Source of the DNA: Flavobacteriales bacterium
GTDB taxonomy: Bacteria; Bacteroidota; Bacteroidia; Flavobacteriales; BACL11
Assembly (NCBI GenBank): GCA_002710495.1
Contig: PAKE01000038.1
Location: 1 to 7,958, forward strand
Direction of reading: 5' to 3'
DNA: 7,958 nt
The first letter of the stretch is position 1, and every line of letters begins with the position of its first letter. This document shows, in pieces, positions 1 to 7,600 of the stretch. Position numbers and translations under genes: made by a program. The notes under the pieces are model-generated. The model was not told where the DNA came from, ran no database searches, and saw nothing but the letters and a program-made list of their open reading frames with translations.

Positions 1-137
1 CAACTTCCATCATCTAAACAAGCTGACGGATTATAATTAGTAGCATTTGGATCTGTACATCCTCCAATATAACAACATGAACCGTCATCAATAGTTGCAT
101 TGGGATCATAATTATAAGCAATAGGATTTGTACAACC
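1..137 (-). repeat. GCT...DDGSC protein repeats 4 and 5 (second block)
   Basis: These are two consecutive copies of a Cys/Asp-rich unit of about 20-25 residues in the protease tail. Repeat 4 spans residues 577-597, begins GCTNPIAYNYDPNAT and ends DDGSC. Repeat 5 begins at residue 602 with GCTDPNATNYNPSA and reaches DDGS at the window edge, where the last two bases (TG) fit the expected Cys codon. Each unit has one Cys near the start and one at the end, with an NYNP/NYDP core. Similar units occur in many secreted proteins of marine Flavobacteriales. A disulfide plus Asp/Asn calcium-binding role is inferred from composition only. Confidence 0.85.
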
Positions 138-1865
138 ATATACTGTAATAATACAATGCAATTGACATGCAGACAATGTTGCATATTGTCCATTTCCTGT
201 TCCTGGATCAGAACATATACCTTGTACATCACAATCCCATGAAGAAGGAATAGTAACATTTAAACATGGAACCTCAACCTCTATATCATAATAAAAATAA
301 TAATAACCATAGGGATTAGTGGTAGCACTAGAATTAGTAATATTTATAGCAGAAGCGATATTATACGGATAACTTGGACCTGCGTTATTTCTATATAATC
401 CTACATTAGACAAAGCACCATTACTAACTCCTAATTGCATATTATTAGCAATAGGCACATCAAAATTAAGATTTATACGTTGTTGACCAGCAATCACCGA
501 CAATGTAGTGTCATCTATAACATTTCCTCCATTATCTCTTAACTCAAAGGTAATGGTATTAATACTCTCAGAGTATATCAAAGCTGATCTTATAATACAC
601 TGTTTGTAAGAATCAAATTTTAAATATTGATCTCCGTTAAAATAACCACCTGTACCAATTGTATTATCTAAAGCACCTCCAGAAGATAAAGTAGTATTAG
701 CATTAGGATCAAAATTAGATGAGTTTGGATTAGTACATCCAAGAATTGAAGCAATACAAGAACCGTCATCGTAACAAGCTGTAGAATTATAATTCACTGA
801 TAAAACATCTGTACATCCAGAAATATAACAACAAGATCCGTCATCAATAGTTGCGTTTGGATTATAATTATAAGCAGTAGAATTAGTACATCCATAACCA
901 CTTCCTTGACAGCCGTTACTTGAAAGCAATCCAGATCTTGATGTATTTATAGCCGCTATCATTCTTGTCTTTTGATCTTGAGTAAAGAGATTCATACATG
1001 CATCATTTGTATAATCCATATAATTCATGAACATATCTCCGTTACTCCCGTTAGCAGAACAATTTGAGGTAGATGGAAAAGAAGGGCAATTATAATTTGA
1101 GCCCTGTTGAGTTGGAGTATCATTACAATAATCATCTCCACAGTTTGCATCACCCCAGATATGTCTCAAGTTTAACCAATGTCCTACTTCATGAGTCGCT
1201 GTTCTTCCTAAGTCAAATGGAGAAGTTGCAGTTCCGGTATTCCCAAAATATGCAACATCACATACTACTCCATCTGAACTTGAACTCCCTCCAGGAAACT
1301 GAGCGTAACCTAAAACTCCTCCACTAATATCGCAAACCCATATATTTAAATACTCTGCAGTATTCCAAGCGTCAATACCTCCAGAAGAAGAATATTTTAC
1401 ATTATCATTTGTACTAAAAGAAGATTGAGAAGTAGATGTTCTGGTAATACCGCTTGTGCTATTTCCATTTGGATCTATAGTAGCAAGACAAAACTCAATT
1501 TCAGAGTCCGCAGCTATAGATTGAAATGCAGAAGGTGTATTGGATGCGTCAGCATTTAACCTTCTAAAGTCTTCATTTAATATATCAATCTGAGATTGAA
1601 TTTGAGCAGTACTTATATTCTCAGATGAGTTATAATATACAACATGTACAACAACAGGAATAGTTATAATAATAGAACTTGAAACCTCAGGATTGTTTTG
1701 GATCCATTGCTGAATCTTGATTTCATTTTGTTCCATTTTTTGATGTAACGCAGGATCTTCAGATTTCAAATATTCTAAATATTGCATTGTTCCACAATTT
1801 CTTATTTGAGAAAAAGAAATCAATGAGAGATGAAGGGATAAAAATATAATAAATAATTTCTTCAT
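1..1865 (-). CDS. Secreted M43-family zinc metalloprotease with GCT/DDGSC repeat tail (3' end outside window)
   Basis: This is an extracellular zinc endopeptidase. The frame starts at ATG 1865-1863 and is open for 621 codons plus two bases, so the C-terminus is missing. Residues 1-20 form a signal peptide (MKK, hydrophobic core, then SFSQ). A short pro-region follows with RNCGT (C24), possibly a cysteine switch. The catalytic domain begins near IPVVVHVVY (69-77). The zinc motif HEVGHWLNLRH spans 225-235: ligands H225, H229 and H235, catalytic base E226. It is followed by IWGD, CGDDYCNDTPTQ (242-253) and the Met-turn NYMDY (281-285, M283), an arrangement typical of M43 cytophagalysin-like enzymes. 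The tail has GCT repeats at 325-345, 350-370 and 376-393 (incomplete), a beta-rich domain at about 394-533, a four-Cys module at 543-571 and more GCT repeats at 577-597 and from 602. Export and possible type IX secretion are inferred; the sorting domain would lie off-window. The substrate is unknown. No Shine-Dalgarno sequence is seen, as usual in Bacteroidota. Confidence 0.93.
   Translation of the reverse strand, partial: MKKLFIIFLSLHLSLISFSQIRNCGTMQYLEYLKSEDPALHQKMEQNEIKIQQWIQNNPEVSSSIIITIPVVVHVVYYNSSENISTAQIQSQIDILNEDFRRLNADASNTPSAFQSIAADSEIEFCLATIDPNGNSTSGITRTSTSQSSFSTNDNVKYSSSGGIDAWNTAEYLNIWVCDISGGVLGYAQFPGGSSSSDGVVCDVAYFGNTGTATSPFDLGRTATHEVGHWLNLRHIWGDANCGDDYCNDTPTQQGSNYNCPSFPSTSNCSANGSNGDMFMNYMDYTNDACMNLFTQDQKTRMIAAINTSRSGLLSSNGCQGSGYGCTNSTAYNYNPNATIDDGSCCYISGCTDVLSVNYNSTACYDDGSCIASILGCTNPNSSNFDPNANTTLSSGGALDNTIGTGGYFNGDQYLKFDSYKQCIIRSALIYSESINTITFELRDNGGNVIDDTTLSVIAGQQRINLNFDVPIANNMQLGVSNGALSNVGLYRNNAGPSYPYNIASAINITNSSATTNPYGYYYFYYDIEVEVPCLNVTIPSSWDCDVQGICSDPGTGNGQYATLSACQLHCIITVYGCTNPIAYNYDPNATIDDGSCCYIGGCTDPNATNYNPSACLDDGS
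71..140 (-). repeat. Direct DNA repeat, copy B (within repeat 4)
   Basis: These 70 bases match 827-896 at 61 of 70 positions by hand alignment without gaps. The offset is 756 bp, which is 252 codons, so frame is preserved. The similarity covers the segment from YGCT to DDGSCC and exceeds that between the other repeat units. Confidence 0.8.
156..239 (-). other. Small four-cysteine module in the protease tail
   Basis: Residues 543-570 and the adjoining C571 form a compact unit. It starts W543-D-C545, continues to C551 and DPGTGNGQY, then runs ATLSAC567 and ends at C571. The spacing is C-x5-C-x15-C-x3-C. I recall similar 'W.C...C.DPGtGnGqYssLsaC...C' units next to GCT repeats in flavobacterial secreted proteins, but I cannot assign a named domain family. 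Two disulfides and a binding or spacer role are inferred. It sits between the beta-rich domain and repeat 4. Confidence 0.6.
267..686 (-). other. Beta-rich domain inserted between GCT repeat blocks of the protease
   Basis: Residues about 394-533 contain no cysteines until C534. They show alternating hydrophobic strands separated by Gly/Asn turns, for example TITFELRDNGGNVIDD, QQRINLNFDVPI and a tyrosine-rich YGYYYFYYDIEVE near the end. This looks like an all-beta sandwich of the accessory or carbohydrate-binding type common in secreted Bacteroidota proteins. Fold and ligand are inferred from strand pattern only. It begins directly after an incomplete GCT repeat, so it may have been inserted into a once continuous repeat array. 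Confidence 0.5.
687..893 (-). repeat. GCT...DDGSC protein repeats 1-3 (first block, third incomplete)
   Basis: Three units follow the catalytic domain. Repeat 1 is residues 325-345 (GCTNSTAYNYNPNAT to DDGSC, then CYIS). Repeat 2 is 350-370 (GCTDVLSVNYNSTAC to DDGSC). Repeat 3 is 376-393 (GCTNPNSSNFDPNANTTL) and stops before the DDGSC half, running straight into the beta-rich domain. Repeats 1 and 4 are also similar at the DNA level. Confidence 0.85.
827..896 (-). repeat. Direct DNA repeat, copy A (within repeat 1)
   Basis: This is the partner of 71-140: same orientation, 61/70 identical, no gaps. It encodes repeat 1 immediately after the protease catalytic domain. The two copies bracket repeats 2-3, the beta-rich domain and the four-Cys module. 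Confidence 0.8.
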
Positions 1866-1894
1866 GTTATTTTGGCATTAAAGAATAATCGGTG

Positions 1895-1924
1895 TTACAA
1901 ATTTACAAATTATCTATTACAAAT
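1895..1924 (-). repeat. Three direct copies of octamer ATTTGTAA upstream of the protease
   Basis: On the minus strand ATTTGTAA occurs at 1924-1917, 1910-1903 and 1902-1895, with start-to-start spacing of 14 and 8 bp. The two downstream copies abut each other and lie in the short intergenic gap (one base shared with the addB stop codon). The upstream copy overlaps the last addB codons (Ile-Cys-Asn). The set could be a transcription factor site or a duplicated promoter element, but AT-rich sequence makes chance copies plausible. Confidence 0.5.
1898..1905 (-). promoter_or_regulatory. Candidate Bacteroidota -7 promoter element (TAAATTTG) for the protease
   Basis: TAAATTTG on the minus strand matches the Bacteroidota -7 consensus TAnnTTTG exactly and ends 32 nt before the ATG at 1865. 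This would give a short leader. The nearest upstream TTTG (1923-1920) is only 14 nt away rather than the usual 19 or so, so the -33 element is poor. The protease may instead be read through from addAB. Confidence 0.3.
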
Positions 1925-4696
1925 TACTTTATAATCGCAATATTCACATCTACGGGTTTCAGTAGTTTTTCTAAAATCTTCATTCATTATTTTATGAATA
2001 ACTTCAGATATTATCTCTTCTACGTTATGCAGAACAGCTTTGTTAATAATGATTGTTTCTTTTTTTCTATTAATACTTTTTGATACTGTCAGAAGTTCTT
2101 CTTTTAAATTCTTAAAAGAGAAATTTCCCGCAATCACTTCTCTATCGGAATATTTGGGGTTGTTTTTCAAATAGATATAGGCGTAAACCAATAGCTGAAA
2201 TGCTTTTGATTTATTTGGATTTTCTAACAGCTCATTAAAGTCAGTAATACTAACATCAGATTTACTTACTTTTCCTGTTTTATAATCAATAATTCTAAGT
2301 TGATTATTCATTTCATCAACCCTATCTACCTTTCCTTTTATGGTGAATAGTTTCTGATTAACTTGTAGTTGATGCTCAAATTCTCCTTCTGATTCTAAAA
2401 TATTTAGAGTGCCTCCTCTGGAGTTAAATTTCTTAAGAAAACTTTCTTCAAACTCTACAAAATTCTGAGTAAGTTTTTTTGAAATTTGTAATGAAAGATA
2501 GTTTTTTCCTTTACTCACATCTTCCCCTTTCATTTCTTCAATAAACTCCTCTTCTAATTTTCCTAAAAGATCCTCTTTTATTTGATTTACAGATTGTGAT
2601 GTAATTACACCCTTAGGATAAATTTTATTTAACGCCTCATGAATTGCTGTTCCAATATTATTTGGTTCTGCAAATTCTGAAACTTCATCTTCTTTCCTAA
2701 TTTTTGCCAAATAATGATAATAAAAAGACAAACTACAATTTATGTACTTGTTTAGAGACGAGGGAGACACATATTTACTCCAATTTTCAATCTCTTGTTG
2801 TAAGGAATCGTTCTTAATTATTATTTCTTTATCCTCTGTAAATTCTAGTTCCTCTCCTCCAAATACAAACTCATTTATTCTGCCTTTATATTCTGACAAA
2901 AGTTGAGTGATAAACCTGCTTTTTTCACCACTCCCAAAATCATCTGACTCAGTATTATATAACACATTAACGTTTTCTGATCTTTGCAAAAGCCTATAAA
3001 AATGATAAGAAAATACCGCATCACTTTCTCTATACGTTGGCATCTTAAAATGAACCTTCAAATCATAAGGAATAAATGAATTTAAAGTTTTTCCCTTTGG
3101 AAGGAGTCCTTCATTTACACTTAACAATATTACATTCTTAAAATCAAGAGTTCTACTTTCTAATATTCCCATAAGCTGAATTCCTTTTAATGGCTCTCCT
3201 TGAAATGGAATTACTTCTTTTGACAACAATTGACTAAAAATACTATGTAAGGTTTTAATTTCAACTAAAAAATTATTCTCTAAAATCAGACTATTTATCA
3301 GATTAAAGGATTTACTAAATGCAAATAATATTTCAGACTCTATACTATTTTTCTTTCCTGATAAAATCTCTCGGAATAATATTATTAGTTGCCTTACACA
3401 AGAAAGAGATTCATTAATATTTTTCCAAAAAACAAAAATCTGATTTACTTTTTCAAAATCTGATTTCAATTCATTTTTTATAAAGTCAACGGAAATATAA
3501 ACCTTATTTTTCTTAGAAATTTTGTTTTGAAGATTATGTATATTTTTAAAAGATGCTAAAGATGAAAACAAAGGGTGATTGATAATATTCAGCACATCAT
3601 TATAGTAAAACAGATCTCTTTTGTGGTTTTTAGTACGGATTTGCATCTGAAAAATTACATCTATAAAGGAATAAAAAGGAGTGTTTTTTAAAGGGCTTCC
3701 CATGGTAACATTTATATCCTTTACGTTTTCTGGCAAATGATTTAGGACAGGGTACAAAAGTCCTTCATCTGCCAAAACAACTGCTGTTTTACTTTCTTGT
3801 AAATCTTTCTCGGAAAACGAACCTAAAAGCGCTGAAACAACTTTAGATTGAGATATGTTTTTTGGACATGCAATTATATTGAATTGTTGTTTCTCTTTCT
3901 CAAAATAATTCCCAACACCTTCAAAATCAATTTCTCTCCACTTATCTCTTTGTACTCTTAAGAACTTGCCTGCTTCATGATTTGAATTGTTATAATAATA
4001 CTGATCTGCATCCCAAAAAACTCTAGCAATATCTCTACTTTTTAAGTTATCTATTATTTTTTGTTCGGATAATGTAAGAGCGTTTAAACCAACAAACCAA
4101 ACTTTTTCCCATTCTAAACTCTTATCCTCTATCTCTAAAGCAGCTTTTTTATAAGCCATTCCCTGATAAGCTAAATTCTTATCCGAAAGAATCTTATTGA
4201 AAGATACATACCAATTGTAAAATTGATTATAAAAACTAACATATTTTTCTTGAGAATCTGTCAGATTTTCTGAATTAAAACTCCAATTTTCTAAAGTCCA
4301 GTTCTCTAATTCTTTTACTTCTTTCAGATTTGCAAAAACAGATTCTGCGTCTACTAAGCTTCTATCAACTTCATTAAAATCATGCAGCAACATACTACTC
4401 CAACTCATAAATTTTTCAAATGTATCTGTATGGCTTGGTGGAGATTCTAAATAACTCTGATACAAATAAAATTGTAGAGATAAATTATCTACAACTCTAT
4501 ATCCTGAAAGTTCCTCAATAAATTCTTCAATTGAAAAAAACTTTGGTAGAAAGATGGGCTTATTAATTAATTTTGACAGATGGTTTTTTAGAAAAATAAC
4601 TGATCTTTTACTAGGTAAAACTATAGCTATATTTTCCATTGAATCCGGAAACTTTTTTACTAATCTTTCTGCTATTTTTTCTAGAAATGCTTTCAT
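1910..4696 (-). CDS. addB: AddB-like helicase-fold/PD-(D/E)XK exonuclease subunit with Fe-S cluster
   Basis: This 928-residue protein is the expected second subunit of an AddAB double-strand-break resection complex in the cytoplasm. The N-terminal half is a degenerate superfamily 1 helicase fold. It starts almost at the motif-Ia region (IVLPSKRS, 25-32), has no Walker A, and carries a conserved MGILESRTLDF...NEG segment at 509-530. The C-terminal nuclease shows H686, D791 (KVDRVD), D804-Y-K806 (IIDYKTG) and Q834/Y838 (QxxxY). C654 plus C917, C920 and C926 (CEYC...C at the C-terminus) fit the AddB iron-sulfur 'staple' that encircles the nuclease domain. The missing Walker A resembles the alphaproteobacterial AddB type rather than the Bacillus type. 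The ATG overlaps the addA stop in ATGA, which supports translational coupling and fixes this start. Many genomes label this family only 'PD-(D/E)XK nuclease family protein'. Confidence 0.93.
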   Translation of the reverse strand: MKAFLEKIAERLVKKFPDSMENIAIVLPSKRSVIFLKNHLSKLINKPIFLPKFFSIEEFIEELSGYRVVDNLSLQFYLYQSYLESPPSHTDTFEKFMSWSSMLLHDFNEVDRSLVDAESVFANLKEVKELENWTLENWSFNSENLTDSQEKYVSFYNQFYNWYVSFNKILSDKNLAYQGMAYKKAALEIEDKSLEWEKVWFVGLNALTLSEQKIIDNLKSRDIARVFWDADQYYYNNSNHEAGKFLRVQRDKWREIDFEGVGNYFEKEKQQFNIIACPKNISQSKVVSALLGSFSEKDLQESKTAVVLADEGLLYPVLNHLPENVKDINVTMGSPLKNTPFYSFIDVIFQMQIRTKNHKRDLFYYNDVLNIINHPLFSSLASFKNIHNLQNKISKKNKVYISVDFIKNELKSDFEKVNQIFVFWKNINESLSCVRQLIILFREILSGKKNSIESEILFAFSKSFNLINSLILENNFLVEIKTLHSIFSQLLSKEVIPFQGEPLKGIQLMGILESRTLDFKNVILLSVNEGLLPKGKTLNSFIPYDLKVHFKMPTYRESDAVFSYHFYRLLQRSENVNVLYNTESDDFGSGEKSRFITQLLSEYKGRINEFVFGGEELEFTEDKEIIIKNDSLQQEIENWSKYVSPSSLNKYINCSLSFYYHYLAKIRKEDEVSEFAEPNNIGTAIHEALNKIYPKGVITSQSVNQIKEDLLGKLEEEFIEEMKGEDVSKGKNYLSLQISKKLTQNFVEFEESFLKKFNSRGGTLNILESEGEFEHQLQVNQKLFTIKGKVDRVDEMNNQLRIIDYKTGKVSKSDVSITDFNELLENPNKSKAFQLLVYAYIYLKNNPKYSDREVIAGNFSFKNLKEELLTVSKSINRKKETIIINKAVLHNVEEIISEVIHKIMNEDFRKTTETRRCEYCDYKVICNR
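4693..4696 (-). promoter_or_regulatory. ATGA stop/start overlap coupling addA to addB
   Basis: The addA stop TGA (4695-4693) overlaps the addB start ATG (4696-4694) by two bases within ATGA. This favours re-initiation by the same ribosome and matched subunit amounts. It also argues for one transcript covering both genes. Confidence 0.85.
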
Positions 4697-7600
4697 ATTT
4701 TATGAACTAATTGTTCCTCATCTGTATAAATCAGATATTTCTCAATATTTTCATATCCCATTTCATACAGAATAAATGCATAATTATTAATCTGATCATG
4801 GTGTGAAAAATGAGGGGATCCTGTTTTATAGTCAAGAATAATGGTTGTGTTTTCAGAAAACAACAACCTATCTGGAATATAAGAACTCCCCTCTTTTGTT
4901 AAAATTTCTTTCTCATTTTTCACTTCCCATTTCTTATCAAAAAACTCTTGTAAATCAGGGTGACTTAGTAGTCGAGATAACTCATATTTTAATTTTTCTT
5001 TATTTTTCCAAACACAAACTCCTTCTAAAAGTAACCCATCTACGACCAAATCAATCTCATCTGTATTATTTGCTCTTGAAAGCGCTAAATGAAGCAGATT
5101 TCCCCAATCTTTTTCTGAACTATGACCGTCTAGATCCCAAGATCTTTCTGAAGATCTTTTTAAAGAAACTACCTTTTCCCATTCTATCTTTTCTGTAGAA
5201 TTTGTAGAGAAAACTTGTGGTCTCTTCTGAACTTTTTCATAGTGATTTTCATTAGGATCACCATCAATAAATATATCTGAAATTCCATATAAATGCAAGA
5301 ATGAGTTTAACTTTCCAGAAGACAGGAAACTATCAGAAATAGATGAAGGATATTCTTTTGCAAAAAGATATAATCTCTCAACAGGCCTAGTCATTGCAAC
5401 ATACAATTTGTTTAAATTATCCATAAAACTTAAGTTCTTTTCCTCTAGATATTCATTCGAAAATTGGGAGAGTTCTAATTTTTTATTTCCTCTTATTAGT
5501 GTAGAATTTAATTTGTTATTTGTTTGTTTGGAAGCATTCACCCAAATTTCAGAATATTTTTTACCCCCTTCCCAATTAAAAGGAATCATAACAACATTAA
5601 AAGCAAGTCCTTTTGATTTATGGATTGTCATAACTTGAACCGCATTAGTCCCTTCTGGAACAACAATTGATTCTGACTCTTTTTTATCTTCCCACCAAAG
5701 TAAAAATTCTGAAAGATTACTTCCTTGCTTTTCAGAAAACTTAAGTATCACATCCAAGAAAAAGGAAACATATGAGTTGTCAGGAATTCTGAACTTTTTA
5801 ATTAATCTTTCAGCTAACTCATAAATTGGTAAACGAAGGAATTTCTCAGTTGGAATAGAAATATTATATTTCTTTAATAAGTCTGTAAATCCATCGTCTT
5901 TCTTTAAAAATAAATTTATTTCATGAAGAGTGTAATTAATTGGAGTTTCAGATTGTAAATATTCGCAAATAGCTGCTTTCGAAAGATTGTCTGCTTTATC
6001 TAATAAATATCTCATTACAGCAACCAAAAACCTGACTTTTTCTGAAGAATTAATTAGTAATCCTTCATTCGACACCACAGGAATATTATTCTCAGAAAAC
6101 CTTTGAGCAACTAAAGACACTCTTTTCCTACTATTGCATAAAATAGTAATGTCTTTAAAATTAAATTCATTTTCTGAAGTGAGTTTATCTATCTCAGAAA
6201 TCATTTTCTGAATAATATTCTCTTTAAATCCTTCATTTTGATCATCTATAAGTTCAATATGCACATAACCACCATCTTTTGCGCAATCAGAATTCTGAGC
6301 ACAACGATCATAGATCTTAGATAAATTTATTGAAAGCTTATTCTTCAGATTCTGAAAAAAAAGATTATTAAACTCAATAATTTTCTTTCTGCTTCTGTAA
6401 TTCTGATTTTCACTTTCATCTTCAATATAATGAGTATTCAATTTACTTTCCCACTCTTTTTTTTCTTTTAATTTATTTCCTTTAAAAATATCTGGGATTT
6501 CAATAAATTGTTCCACTTCCCCACCTCTCCATCTGTAGATAGATTGCTTACCATCTCCAACAATAAAGCAACTACCGTAATCTACTGAATCAGTAATAAG
6601 AGGAAGTAAATTTTGCCACTGTAACAAAGATGTGTCTTGGAATTCATCAATTAAAAAATGATTGTATCTCTCTCCAATTCTTTCGTAAATAAAAGAAGAA
6701 GGTTGCTTTACAATTACATCATGGATCTTTTTATTAAAAACCGAAATTTGTTCAATGTTTTGTTCTTTTTTATACTGATTTACTTCTGAGAGCAATTCAT
6801 TTAAAACAGCTATTGAATAAATATTTGTTAGTAGAGATTGAGTAGTATTCAGATCTTTAATCAGAACTAATAAATCATCTATAAAGTTAATGAACTTGTT
6901 TTTATGCAGTTCTACTAAATCTTTCATATCATCTGATTTTGATTCAGCATACCATTTATCTTGTCTAATATTATTTAAAAGCGCATGTGAGGGGGTCCAT
7001 TTACTTTCATCACTAACCTTAAGATGTTTTGTAAAAAGATTAAAATAGGTTCCTCTATTAAAATGATCTTTTGTAAATCCGAAAGTAGTAAAATACTTAA
7101 GCACCATGTCCGAATGATTTTTTACATCCTTTATAATTTGTTTCTTTTTATCTAGTAATCGATCCTTCACCTTTAAACAATCAGATACAGAAATACTATT
7201 TAATGAAATAAACGGAATAGCACCCTCATTAAATAAATTTCTTGAAAACTCTTCCAAATCTTTTTCAATATTTGTACTTTTTCCATCTTCTGCTTTTTGC
7301 AAAGCAAAATTTACAAGAGCTTCTGAAAGCTCACCACCTTCTGAAGACATTTTTGAAATTAAGTTGGATACAACAGGCTGAATAATTCTATAATTATCCA
7401 TCTCTAACTCAAAATTGTACGATAAGTCTAAATCTGAAGAGAAAGTTCTCACAATATTATAGGTGAATTTATCGATTGTTGAAATTCGTAAATCTGCATA
7501 ATTATGTAGAATACTACTTTTTACTTTCCTAGCATTTTTTACAATCTGTTCTTCAGATAAAGGGGTGTTTTTCTTTAACCAATCCAGAACACTATCCTCA

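Noticed and set aside
14..259. Minus-strand open frame of 81 codons inside the protease tail
   Set aside because: It is out of frame with the protease, whose own frame gives well-formed GCT repeats and the four-Cys module. Its Leu/Ile/Val/Gln-rich translation is a shadow.
1..893. CRISPR or other short-spaced repeat array
   Set aside because: The repeats are in-frame protein units with variable DNA sequence, not identical repeats separated by unique spacers.
1073..1327. Plus-strand open frame opposite the protease catalytic domain
   Set aside because: It lies antisense to the zinc-binding region, and its His/Leu/Ser-rich composition is what the complement of that coding sequence gives.
1866..1909. 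Intrinsic terminator between addB and the protease
   Set aside because: No GC-rich stem followed by a U-run is visible in the 44-nt gap; only short AT-rich direct repeats are present.
1892..2083. Plus-strand open frame opposite the addB 3' end
   Set aside because: Phe/Ile/Tyr-rich translation, antisense to the nuclease domain and Fe-S cysteines. No independent support.
4600..4696. Walker A loop at the AddB N-terminus
   Set aside because: No GxxGxGK[ST] pattern occurs in the first residues. The protein starts about 25 residues before IVLPSKRS, and the start is fixed by the ATGA overlap.
4554..4775. Plus-strand open frame across the addA/addB junction
   Set aside because: It is antisense to two clearly conserved protein ends and shows no recognisable motif.
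4845..5638. Plus-strand open frames at 4845-5198 and 5408-5638
   Set aside because: Both are antisense to addA; AT-rich complement produces Leu/Phe/Ser-rich shadows.
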